A stretch of 64,000 bases of DNA, taken from contig NZ_JBAJII010000001.1 of assembly GCF_036867195.1 (NCBI RefSeq), positions 1,054,001 through 1,118,000 on the forward strand, read 5' to 3'. Every line of letters begins with the position of its first letter. Position 1 is the stretch's first letter. Position numbers and translations under genes: made by a program. The notes beneath the pieces were generated by a model. That model saw only the letters and a program-made list of their open reading frames with translations, did no database searches and had not been told where the DNA came from. This document shows positions 1 through 7,221 of the stretch, one piece after another. Origin of the DNA: Arthrobacter sp. Soc17.1.1.1. Its GTDB lineage: Bacteria > Actinomycetota > Actinomycetes > Actinomycetales > Micrococcaceae.

Positions 1-158
1 TCCTGCAGGTCGGTCAGGTAGCCCTCCCGGTCGAGGAACGCGATGACGAGCGCCGCGACGCCGGCGGCCAGCGAGGCGAACCACAGTCCTCGCGCCACCC
101 GCAGCAGCGACGGCGGCTGGGGTGCCGCGGTGATGGGCGGGGGGACGGCGTTGGACAT
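1..158 (-). CDS. Membrane protein, N-terminal part only
   Basis: The first 52 codons of a gene that runs off the left edge. The start is ATG at 158, preceded on the minus strand by only a weak purine stretch. The peptide begins with a Pro-rich cytoplasmic stretch, followed by one clear hydrophobic helix at about residues 26-43 (WFASLAAGVAALVIAFLD) and then a polar turn. This resembles small polytopic membrane proteins of actinobacteria, but no family can be named from the fragment. It is transcribed away from the DUF559 gene, and its promoter must lie in 159-421, which also holds one of the repeat modules described below. Confidence 0.55.
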   Translation of the reverse strand, partial: MSNAVPPPITAAPQPPSLLRVARGLWFASLAAGVAALVIAFLDREGYLTDLQ

Positions 159-322
159 CTCTGGCCGGGGAGGACGCATCCTCGTAATGTAACCGGGCCT
201 CGCGCGGGCCACAACGGGTGAGGCCCGGCGCGTCCTCCCGGCAGGCTCCGGCCTCCCGCCTTAGCCCGTCCACTTTCCTCCGCGCGCCGGCCTCCCGCCC
301 GGCGTCGTTCCTCCGTCTGGCC

Positions 323-414
323 GCCGTCGTTCCTGCCTTATGGCCCTGGACAGTGTGTCAAACCCCGACACGCCGCCGCGGAGGCCGGTTCACGTCGAAA
401 GGTGGGAACGACGG
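323..414. repeat. Left copy of inverted repeat module flanking the DUF559 gene
   Basis: A roughly 92-bp module with GTCGTTCC at 326-333, GTGTC (355-359) facing GACAC (367-371), and GGAACGAC at 405-412. Read as reverse complement it aligns with 1341-1438: both show CCGTCGTTC, GCGTGTCGGG, GACACAC and GCAGGAACGACGGC in the same order with similar spacing. A further GTCGTTCC lies at 304-311. Confidence 0.6.
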
Positions 415-421
415 ACGGCGT

Positions 422-1246
422 TCAGCGGATCGGTCTGCGCCCGAGGGCCTGGAGGACCACCGCGAGGAGCTGCTCCGGATGCCCCATCACGTCCTCGAAC
501 GTGAACCGGAGCACGGTGTACCCGGCGATCACGGCCGCGTTGTCGCGCAGCCTGTCGCGGCGGAAGGACTGCCGGTCCGAGTGGTAGGCCGCACCGTCGA
601 TCTCGACGACCAGGAAGCCCTCGACGAGGAAGTCGACGCGCCCGACACCCGGGATCCGCACCTGCGGCCGGACGTCGAGGCCGGCTCCCCGCAGCAGCAG
701 GCGGGCCACCACCTCGATCGCCGAATCGGCCGTGCACTCGACCCTCGCGAGCGCGGTGCGGGCCTTCCCGTTGCGTCGGCCCTGCAGGCGGGCGTCGAGG
801 GGTGCCCGGGTGGCGGCGCCGCGGCGGAGGGCGCACTCGACGACGGCGACCGACTCCTCCTCCGGCCGGCACTGGAGCACGTGGACCAGCACGTCCATGA
901 GTCCGACCAGAGGCAGGTGCGCATGGACCGCGACCGACCGCCTCCGGTGGTTCACGCAGTCGGAGGAGGTGGCGTCCGGCCGGCTGAGGTGGATCTGCTC
1001 CGGATCGTGGACGCGCCACAACCCGTAGTGCGCCGCGGCGGAGACGCAGGTCAGCCGCGCATGCTCGTCGACCGCCTTGACGAAGTCGGCCGGTGCATCC
1101 GGCAGCGCCAGGACTCCCCGGCGGATGCGCAGGGCGCGGCCCTCGTCGACACCGCGGTCGATCTGCCACTGACTGATGCCCCGCGCGCGGAGCACATGGG
1201 TGGGCGCCACGCCTCCGACGAACGACAGCACGGTCTCCAGGCTCAT
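422..1246 (-). CDS. DUF559 endonuclease-like protein with N-terminal AbiEi-type winged helix
   Basis: 274 aa from ATG 1246; a longer reading upstream is possible but adds Pro/Ala-rich sequence without character. The N-terminal third (HVLRARGISQWQIDRGVDEG, then RIRRGVLAL) matches the winged-helix 'antitoxin-like' domain that precedes DUF559 in actinobacteria. The C-terminus has the DUF559 (very-short-patch-repair-like, PD-(D/E)XK fold) pattern: VDFLVEGFLVVEIDG, YHSDR, RRDRLRDNAAVIAGYTVLRF. The Asp of VDF and the Glu of VEIDG are the expected catalytic acids. The family is common in actinobacteria and its role is unknown; DNA nicking or cleavage is inferred from the fold. The flanking inverted modules suggest that the gene moves or is maintained as a cassette. 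Confidence 0.8.
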   Translation of the reverse strand: MSLETVLSFVGGVAPTHVLRARGISQWQIDRGVDEGRALRIRRGVLALPDAPADFVKAVDEHARLTCVSAAAHYGLWRVHDPEQIHLSRPDATSSDCVNHRRRSVAVHAHLPLVGLMDVLVHVLQCRPEEESVAVVECALRRGAATRAPLDARLQGRRNGKARTALARVECTADSAIEVVARLLLRGAGLDVRPQVRIPGVGRVDFLVEGFLVVEIDGAAYHSDRQSFRRDRLRDNAAVIAGYTVLRFTFEDVMGHPEQLLAVVLQALGRRPIR

Positions 1247-1616
1247 CCCTGCAGTGAAGGCCGTCCTGACGAGGGGGAGGGGTGGCCCGTGCGGTATGTG
1301 CACAGCGGCAGTGGCCCGGGCGGCGCCGGGGAGATCGGCACAGCCGTCGTTCACTGTTCTCGGCCACGGAGTGCGTGTCGGGCGGGGGACACACCGGGTC
1401 GCGGGCCGGCCGGGCGCAGAAAGCAGGAACGACGGCCGGCGGCGACCGGAACGACGGCGGGGGCGGCGGGCGGCGGGCGGTTAGCCGGCGGTGGGCAGTG
1501 ACGGTGGGCGACCCGGGCGGCGGCGGGCGGCCGGGGCGGGTCGCCCCCTCTGCCGGGACATGGCAAACTGGTACACCGTGCGCACATGCTCCGGCACCGG
1601 TCGGGCGTGGACGCGG
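1247..1616. other. Intergenic DNA with right repeat module and tRNA promoter region
   Basis: 370 bases without a credible gene. The first 200 hold the right-hand repeat module (1341-1455). The remainder is a G-rich run followed by the presumed promoter of tRNA-Gln just upstream of 1617; I cannot fix -35/-10 boxes with confidence. Confidence 0.5.
1341..1455. repeat. Right copy of inverted repeat module
   Basis: GTCGTTC at 1346-1352, GTGTC (1375-1379) facing GACAC (1388-1392), GGAACGAC at 1426-1433, and a further GGAACGAC at 1448-1455. It is the inverted counterpart of 323-414. Confidence 0.6.
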
Positions 1617-1688
1617 TCCGCCCTGGTGTAACGGCAGCACCCCAGCCTTTGGAGCTGTGGAGTATAGGTTCGAATCCTATGGGCGGAA
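1617..1688 (+). tRNA. tRNA-Gln (anticodon TTG)
   Basis: The acceptor arms TCCGCCC (1617-1623) and GGGCGGA (1681-1687) pair fully. The T arm is ATAGG-TTCGAAT-CCTAT. The anticodon loop CTTTGGA (1647-1653) gives anticodon TTG at 1649-1651. The discriminator base would be A1688 and CCA is not encoded. The anticodon stem has one imperfect outer pair. A tRNA-Gln directly before glmU is the usual order in Arthrobacter relatives. Confidence 0.92.
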
Positions 1689-1756
1689 CGGGGAGAGTCC
1701 TCGGCCGGTCGGGCCAGGACGCCGCCGGTCAGCTACAGCATTAGGAGCGCTTCTTC

Positions 1757-3304
1757 ATGAGCAACCATGACGGTTCCATCATCGCTGCACGCACGGACGA
1801 GACTCAGGAAGCACCGGCCGCGGTGATCGTCCTCGCCGCCGGCGCCGGCACCCGCATGAAGTCCCGGACCCCGAAGATCCTGCACCCCATCGGCGGCCTG
1901 TCCATGATCGGGCACGCCCTCGGGGCCGCCCGCGGCGTGCAGCCCCGCGAGCTCGCCGTCGTCGTCCGGCACGAGCGCGACCGCGTGGCCGAGCACGTCA
2001 CGCAGCTGGACACCACCGCGGTGCTCGTCGACCAGGACGACGTCCCCGGCACCGGCCGCGCCGTGCAGGTGGCGCTCGAGGCCCTCGACGCGCGCTCCGG
2101 ACAGCTCACCGGCACCGTCGTGGTTACCTACGGCGACGTGCCCCTGCTCACCCCCGAGACCCTCCGCGAACTCGTCGCCGTCCACCAGGGCGACGGCAAC
2201 GCCGTCACCGTCCTCACCGCGCTCCTCGAGGACCCCACCGGCTACGGGCGCATCCAGCGGCACGACGACGGCACCGTGGTCGCGATCGTGGAGCACAAGG
2301 ACGCCTCGCCCGAGCAGCGCGCCATCCGCGAGGTCAACTCCGGCATCTACGCATTCGACGCCGCCGTCCTCCGGGACGCGCTGACCCGCGTGGACACCGC
2401 CAACGCGCAGGGCGAGATGTACCTGACGGACGTCCTCGCGATCGCCCGTACCGCCGGCGGGCGCGTGGCCGCCGTCGTCCTCGCCGACCGCTGGCAGGTG
2501 GAGGGCGCGAACGACCGCGTGCAGCTCGCCGCGCTCGGCGCCGAACTCAACCGCCGCATCGTGGAGCGGTGGATGCTCGCCGGCGTGAGCGTCGTGGATC
2601 CGGCCTCCACGTGGATCGACACCACCGTGGTCCTCGACGAGGACGTCACCCTGCTGCCCGGCACCGCCCTCCACGGCCGGACCGTCGTGGCGCGCGACGC
2701 CGTCGTCGGCCCGGACACGAGCCTCACCGACGTCGTGATCGGCGAGGGCGCGCACGTGGTGCGCACGCACGGCAGCGGAGCGCGCATCGGCGCCGGCGCC
2801 AGCGTGGGGCCGTTCACCTACCTGCGCCCGGGCACCGTCCTCGGCGAGGAGGGCAAGATCGGCGCGTTCTACGAGACGAAGAACGTGACGATCGGCCGCG
2901 GCTCCAAGCTCTCCCACCTCGGCTACGCAGGCGACGCCGAGATCGGCGAGTACACGAACATCGGCTGCGGCAACATCACCGCCAACTACGACGGCGTCAA
3001 CAAGCACCGCACGGTCATCGGCTCGCACGTCCGCACCAGCTCCAACACCGTGTTCGTGGCCCCGGTGTCGGTGGGCGACGGCGCGTACACCGGCGCAGGC
3101 GCCGTGGTCCGCAAGGACGTCCCCGCCGGCGCGCTCGCCCTGAGCGTCGCACCCCAGCGGAACATCGCCGACTGGGTGGCGGGCAAGCGCCCGGGCACGG
3201 CGGCCGCCACCGCAGCAGCCGACGCCGGCACCGATACAGGCACCACCCAGACCCCCACAGGCACCACCTCGAGCACAACCACAGAAGAGAGCACCAACGC
3301 ATGA
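1757..3304 (+). CDS. glmU: Bifunctional UDP-N-acetylglucosamine pyrophosphorylase / glucosamine-1-phosphate N-acetyltransferase
   Basis: 515 aa from ATG 1757, with AGGAG about 10 bases upstream. GlmU acetylates glucosamine-1-phosphate and then uridylylates it to UDP-GlcNAc, the precursor of peptidoglycan and of many polysaccharides made here. The N-terminal nucleotidyltransferase shows LAAGAGTRMKSRTPKILH (about residues 26-43). The C-terminal half is a left-handed beta-helix of hexapeptide repeats with the conserved acetyltransferase segment EYTNIGCGNITANYDG. A Thr-rich tail of about 35 residues after the helix is low complexity and typical of actinobacterial GlmU. The stop codon overlaps the prs start (ATGA), so the two are translationally coupled. 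Confidence 0.98.
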   Translation: MSNHDGSIIAARTDETQEAPAAVIVLAAGAGTRMKSRTPKILHPIGGLSMIGHALGAARGVQPRELAVVVRHERDRVAEHVTQLDTTAVLVDQDDVPGTGRAVQVALEALDARSGQLTGTVVVTYGDVPLLTPETLRELVAVHQGDGNAVTVLTALLEDPTGYGRIQRHDDGTVVAIVEHKDASPEQRAIREVNSGIYAFDAAVLRDALTRVDTANAQGEMYLTDVLAIARTAGGRVAAVVLADRWQVEGANDRVQLAALGAELNRRIVERWMLAGVSVVDPASTWIDTTVVLDEDVTLLPGTALHGRTVVARDAVVGPDTSLTDVVIGEGAHVVRTHGSGARIGAGASVGPFTYLRPGTVLGEEGKIGAFYETKNVTIGRGSKLSHLGYAGDAEIGEYTNIGCGNITANYDGVNKHRTVIGSHVRTSSNTVFVAPVSVGDGAYTGAGAVVRKDVPAGALALSVAPQRNIADWVAGKRPGTAAATAAADAGTDTGTTQTPTGTTSSTTTEESTNA

Positions 3305-4281
3305 GTGAGATCACGGCACGCGGCGAGAAGAAGCTCGTCCTCGCCTCGGGACGCGCCCACCCCGAACTGGCCGAAGAGATCGCGTCGTGGCTCGGCACGG
3401 AGCTCCTTCCGGTGTCTGCCTACGACTTCGCCAACGGTGAGATCTACGTCCGCTCGGGGGAGAGCGTGCGTGGAACGGATGTCTTCGTCATCCAGGCGCA
3501 CCCGGCGCCGCTGAACAACTGGCTCATGGAGCAGCTGATCATGGTCGACTCGCTCAAGCGCGCCTCGGCCAAGCGCATCACCGTCGTCTCGCCGTTCTAC
3601 CCCTACGCACGCCAGGACAAGAAGGGCCGCGGCCGCGAGCCCATCTCCGCGCGCCTCGTCGCCGACCTCTACAAGACCGCCGGCGCCAACCGGCTCATGT
3701 CCGTGGACCTCCACACCTCGCAGATCCAGGGCTTCTTCGACGGACCCGTGGACCACCTCATGGCCATCCCGCTCCTGGCCGACTACATCCGGTCACGGGT
3801 CGACGCCGACAACGTCACCGTGGTGTCGCCGGACACCGGCCGCGTCCGCGTGGCCGAGCAGTGGGCCGAGCGCCTCGGCGGCGCACCGCTCGCCTTCGTG
3901 CACAAGAGCCGGGACCTCACGGTGCCGAACCAGGCCGTGTCCAAGCAGGTCGTCGGGCAGATCGAGGGACGCACCTGCGTGCTCATCGACGACATGATCG
4001 ACACCGGCGGAACCATCTCCGGTGCCGTGCAGGTGCTGAAGAACGCCGGCGCGAAGGACGTCATCATCGCCGCCACCCACGCGGTGTTCTCCGACCCCGC
4101 CGCTCGCCGCCTGGCGGAGTCGGGTGCGCGCGAGGTGGTCGTCACCAACACGCTGCCCATCCCGTCCGAGAAGCGGTTCCCGCAGCTCACGGTGCTCTCC
4201 ATCGCGCCGCTGATCGCCCGCGCCATCCGCGAGGTGTTCGACGACGGATCGGTCACCAGCCTGTTCGACGGCAACGCCTGA
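3301..4281 (+). CDS. prs: Ribose-phosphate pyrophosphokinase (PRPP synthetase)
   Basis: 326 aa; ATG at 3301 overlaps the glmU stop by four bases. It makes PRPP from ribose-5-phosphate and ATP for nucleotide, His, Trp and NAD synthesis. Diagnostic segments are FANGEIYV, YPYARQDKK (ATP/catalytic flexible loop), DLHTSQIQGFF, VVSPDTGRVRVAEQWAERLG and the PRPP-binding loop VLIDDMIDTGGTI. Length is normal for the family. In relatives, rplY normally follows directly; here more than 22 kb of regulator and polysaccharide genes intervene. Confidence 0.98.
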   Translation: MSEITARGEKKLVLASGRAHPELAEEIASWLGTELLPVSAYDFANGEIYVRSGESVRGTDVFVIQAHPAPLNNWLMEQLIMVDSLKRASAKRITVVSPFYPYARQDKKGRGREPISARLVADLYKTAGANRLMSVDLHTSQIQGFFDGPVDHLMAIPLLADYIRSRVDADNVTVVSPDTGRVRVAEQWAERLGGAPLAFVHKSRDLTVPNQAVSKQVVGQIEGRTCVLIDDMIDTGGTISGAVQVLKNAGAKDVIIAATHAVFSDPAARRLAESGAREVVVTNTLPIPSEKRFPQLTVLSIAPLIARAIREVFDDGSVTSLFDGNA

Positions 4282-4347
4282 CAGGAGTTCCACGCATACT
4301 GGCACGCAATCAAACACTCGTATCCCACGTATTAATTGCGGGGTTTG

Positions 4348-4418
4348 CAAGTAGTCTTATGGTTACTACGTGGGTGCAAAGCGAGTAGGTGGCGTGCAAC
4401 TCCAGTAAGTGCTACTCG
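4348..4418. promoter_or_regulatory. Cluster of four heptamer sites before the first LAL operon
   Basis: Four matches to CTAC(G/T)(T/C)G in either orientation lie in 71 bases: CAAGTAG 4348-4354, CTACGTG 4366-4372, CGAGTAG 4382-4388, CTACTCG 4412-4418. The first and second face each other, and the third and fourth form a perfect inverted pair. On random sequence one match per roughly 2 kb is expected. The region is also much richer in A+T than its neighbours, as expected of a promoter. The same core recurs upstream of other operons here, so I read this as the operator/promoter of the LAL pair. Confidence 0.5.
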
Positions 4419-4486
4419 TGTAGACGTATGGAAGGCTTTCTAGGCTCGGGGGAACCGCACATTCTTTGAATCCAGGAAGTGTTCCC

Positions 4487-4561
4487 ATGGATGCTCGAAC
4501 CGCTGGCGCAAGTGTCAAACCCTCGTTATTCTCCATCTGCCGCAAGGCGGTGGCGAGATGA
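4487..4561 (+). CDS. 24-aa leader ORF coupled to LAL gene 1
   Basis: ATG at 4487 is preceded by a good ribosome site, AGGAAG (4474-4479), with 7 bases spacing. The ORF ends with TGA at 4559-4561, which overlaps the LAL start ATG (4558-4560) as ATGA. The peptide starts MDARTAGASVKPSLF and ends CRKAVAR, giving a basic C-terminus. No family is recognised. The strong ribosome site belongs to this ORF, not to the regulator gene, whose own upstream sequence is weaker. Translation of the regulator may therefore depend on ribosomes that finish the leader. The second LAL pair has the same arrangement. Confidence 0.5.
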   Translation: MDARTAGASVKPSLFSICRKAVAR

Positions 4562-7221
4562 GCAGACTGGCCGAGGCCCCCTTCTTCGTGGGGCGGGCGG
4601 ACATCGTGGCGTCGGTCGAGGAGGCACTCCTCTCGACCGGGTCCGTGGGTGCGGTCCTGGTGGGTGAGGCCGGCGTCGGCAAGACCGCCGTCATGCAGCA
4701 GGCCCTCACCGCACGGGCCGCGGACCTGCTGATCGTCCGCATCCGCGGCTCCAAGGGCTCCTACCACCAGGCATTCCGGCCGGTGAACTTCCTGCTCTCG
4801 GAACTCGACACGGACGTCGTCGACCACCCGGTCACCGTCCTGCGGGCCGTGTCCGAGCTGCTGAACTTCCAGGCCCGGGGGCGCCGCGTGGTGCTCGCGG
4901 TGGACAACATCGAGTACCTCGACCCGTCCTCCTCCTCGCTCATCACGCAGCTCGTCCTCAACGGGACCGCGAGCGTGCTGCTGACCACGCAGGACTTCAC
5001 CGCCGCGGATCCCATGTTCGCCTCGCTGTGGCGGGAGGGCTCCCTCAAGCGGTTCGACCTCTCGCCCTTCACCGCCGCGGAGGCGCGGGCCTTCCTCGAA
5101 GCCGAACTCGAGGGGCCGGTCAGCGTCGAGTGCGTGCACCTGCTCCTGAGGATGAGCGGGGGCAACGCCCGCTTCCTGCAGGCCTCCACGCGGGCCCTGC
5201 GCGGACGCCGGATCGTCCGGCAGGACGGCACCTGGGTGCTCCTGCCCGGAGGCACCCCCGTCCCTGCCGAGGTCACCGAGGCCGCGATCGGCGTATTCGA
5301 GGAACTGCCCTCCGGCCAGCGCGACGTCGCCCACCTCCTGGCCCTCGCCGGCCGGCTGCCCGTCTCCGCGATGCACGGGCTCGCGGGCAGCACCGACGTC
5401 GACGCCCTCCAGTCCGCAGGCCTCGTGGTGGTCCGCCACGGCAAGCAGGAGGAGGTGGAGCTCGCCGATCCCGTGCTGGGCGCCGGCGCCGTCGAGTCCA
5501 TCGCCGCGCACCGCGCCCAGGAACTGTACGGGCGGCTGGCCGAGGACACCACCCTGATCGCGGCACTCGACCCGGAGCGCCACGCCCGCTGGCTGCTGCG
5601 CTGCCACCATTCGGTGCCCGCGGGCCTGTGCCTGGCCGCCGCACAGTCGGCGAGCGACGACGGCCGCTACTGCGACGCCGTCGAGTTCACCGAGATCCAG
5701 GACCTCCACCGGTCGGACGTGGCCCTCGCGGGCGAGCGCGTCCGGGCGCTCATCGACGACGGCCGCTTCGAGGACGCAGCGAACGCCCTCTCCCTCGCTG
5801 CCCCGCTCCTGGCGGAGGCCGCGCCGGCCGACGCCGTGCGGATGCTCCTCGCCGACGCCGTCCTGCGGAACTTCCTGGGCCTGCGCGGTGCGGGGGACCC
5901 CGTCGCCGATGCGGAGGCCCGCGTCGACGCAGCCGGAGACGCAGCCGGAGACCCTGCCGGGGACACTGCAGGGGATACTGCCGGGGACACGGACGCGCTG
6001 CGCGCCGAGATCATCATCACCCGGGCCGAGCTCGCCTCCCTCGACGGCGAGTACCCGCGCTCCCGCGAACTCATGCAGTCCCTCCGGGCGGCGGCCTACC
6101 CGCTCAGCCCCGAGCAGAAGATCCGCAGCGACGCCCTCCTGTGCGAGGCGTGGGCGATGATGGAGAGCCAGCTCGAGGCCCTCCAGCTCGCGGACGACCT
6201 CGCCGACCGCCTGCAGCACGGCGGCGTGAGCCACCGGACGCGGGAGATCGCCTACCTCCGCCTCATCGCCGTGTACAGCGCGTCGGGCAGCTGGGGTTCC
6301 GGTGCCCGGCGGCTCGGCCTGGACGTCGACCACGGGGAGGCCGCGCACCGCGGGTCCTCCGTGCAGCTCGCCCTGGGACTCGTCCTGGCCCGCTACGGCC
6401 AGCCCGAGGACGCCCTGGGGCTGCTGAAGCCGGCGTTCGACCAGTTGCGGGGACGCGATCCGCACCGCCTCCTGCCCATCGCCGCGGCGTCGATCGCCTA
6501 CTGCCACACCATGAACCGCAACATCCAGGACGCCATCCCGTTCCTCGTCCACGCTGAGCCCTCCGCGGGCGTGCCGTGGATGGTGCGGCGGCTCACCTCC
6601 CAGCTGCAGCTCTCCAGCCTCGGTCTGCGGGAATCGAAGACGGAGGCCGCGCAGCAGCTGCAGGCACTGGGCCAGCGGGACAGGGAGCGCGGGGCGTCGC
6701 TCTTCGAGCTCTCCGCCTTCACCACCGCCGTGCGGCTCGGCAACACCGAGGCGCTGGCCGAGCTGTCCGATGTCGCCGCCCGCGTCCAGGGGCCGTTCGC
6801 CCGGCTCAGCGAGATGTTCGCGAAGGGTGTGGGTCACCGCGATGCCGAGGTGCTCCTGCAGGCCATGGAACTCGCGGCCGCGGCCGGCGACCAGAACTTC
6901 GGCCGCGACGCCGCCCGGTCCGCGCTGAGCGCGGCGCAGGCCCTGGGCAACAAGTCCACGGTGCGCGAGGTGCAGCAGCGGGCGCGGCAGGTCCTCGTGA
7001 ACGAGACCTCCGGCGGCCCGATGTCGCAGCTCGAGTCGCTCACCCCGAGGGAGAGCGAGATCGCCCAGCTCGCGGCGGGCGGCTACGCCAACCGGGAGAT
7101 CGCCGATGTGATGTGCGTGTCCGTGCGGACCATCGAGGGCCACCTGTACCAGATCTACTCCAAGCTACACGTCTCTTCCCGCCTCCAGCTCGCAGAGCTG
7201 CTGCCCACCCCACTGCAGTGA
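4558..7221 (+). CDS. Large ATP-binding LuxR-family regulator (LAL 1)
   Basis: 887 aa, the size expected of LAL/MalT-like STAND regulators. The N-terminal NTPase shows Walker A GEAGVGKT (36-43) and Walker B VVLAVDNIEYLD (111-122). A long middle region of helical, TPR-like character follows. The C-terminal about 60 residues are a LuxR helix-turn-helix: LTPRESEIAQLAAGGYANRE, then SVRTIEGHLYQIYSKL. Residues about 458-477 are five AGD-x repeats encoded by five 12-bp tandem units. It should be a cytoplasmic, ATP-dependent transcription activator; the inducer is unknown. It overlaps the leader ORF upstream and LAL gene 2 downstream (GTGA). From its position beside a polysaccharide locus I infer control of that locus. 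Confidence 0.9.
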   Translation: MSRLAEAPFFVGRADIVASVEEALLSTGSVGAVLVGEAGVGKTAVMQQALTARAADLLIVRIRGSKGSYHQAFRPVNFLLSELDTDVVDHPVTVLRAVSELLNFQARGRRVVLAVDNIEYLDPSSSSLITQLVLNGTASVLLTTQDFTAADPMFASLWREGSLKRFDLSPFTAAEARAFLEAELEGPVSVECVHLLLRMSGGNARFLQASTRALRGRRIVRQDGTWVLLPGGTPVPAEVTEAAIGVFEELPSGQRDVAHLLALAGRLPVSAMHGLAGSTDVDALQSAGLVVVRHGKQEEVELADPVLGAGAVESIAAHRAQELYGRLAEDTTLIAALDPERHARWLLRCHHSVPAGLCLAAAQSASDDGRYCDAVEFTEIQDLHRSDVALAGERVRALIDDGRFEDAANALSLAAPLLAEAAPADAVRMLLADAVLRNFLGLRGAGDPVADAEARVDAAGDAAGDPAGDTAGDTAGDTDALRAEIIITRAELASLDGEYPRSRELMQSLRAAAYPLSPEQKIRSDALLCEAWAMMESQLEALQLADDLADRLQHGGVSHRTREIAYLRLIAVYSASGSWGSGARRLGLDVDHGEAAHRGSSVQLALGLVLARYGQPEDALGLLKPAFDQLRGRDPHRLLPIAAASIAYCHTMNRNIQDAIPFLVHAEPSAGVPWMVRRLTSQLQLSSLGLRESKTEAAQQLQALGQRDRERGASLFELSAFTTAVRLGNTEALAELSDVAARVQGPFARLSEMFAKGVGHRDAEVLLQAMELAAAAGDQNFGRDAARSALSAAQALGNKSTVREVQQRARQVLVNETSGGPMSQLESLTPRESEIAQLAAGGYANREIADVMCVSVRTIEGHLYQIYSKLHVSSRLQLAELLPTPLQ
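5929..5988 (+). repeat. Five 12-bp tandem units inside LAL gene 1
   Basis: Five in-frame units of the form GCNGCCGGRGAC (with small changes) encode AAGD, AAGD, PAGD, TAGD, TAGD. They form a flexible acidic linker in the middle of the regulator and a likely site of length variation between strains. Confidence 0.85.

Noticed and set aside
218..1501. Long plus-strand open frame opposite the DUF559 gene
   Set aside because: High-G+C antisense shadow; the minus-strand protein has clear family motifs and the plus-strand one has none.
4366..7143. 925-codon minus-strand frame opposite LAL 1
   Set aside because: Antisense shadow with low-complexity composition; LAL 1 has Walker and LuxR motifs.
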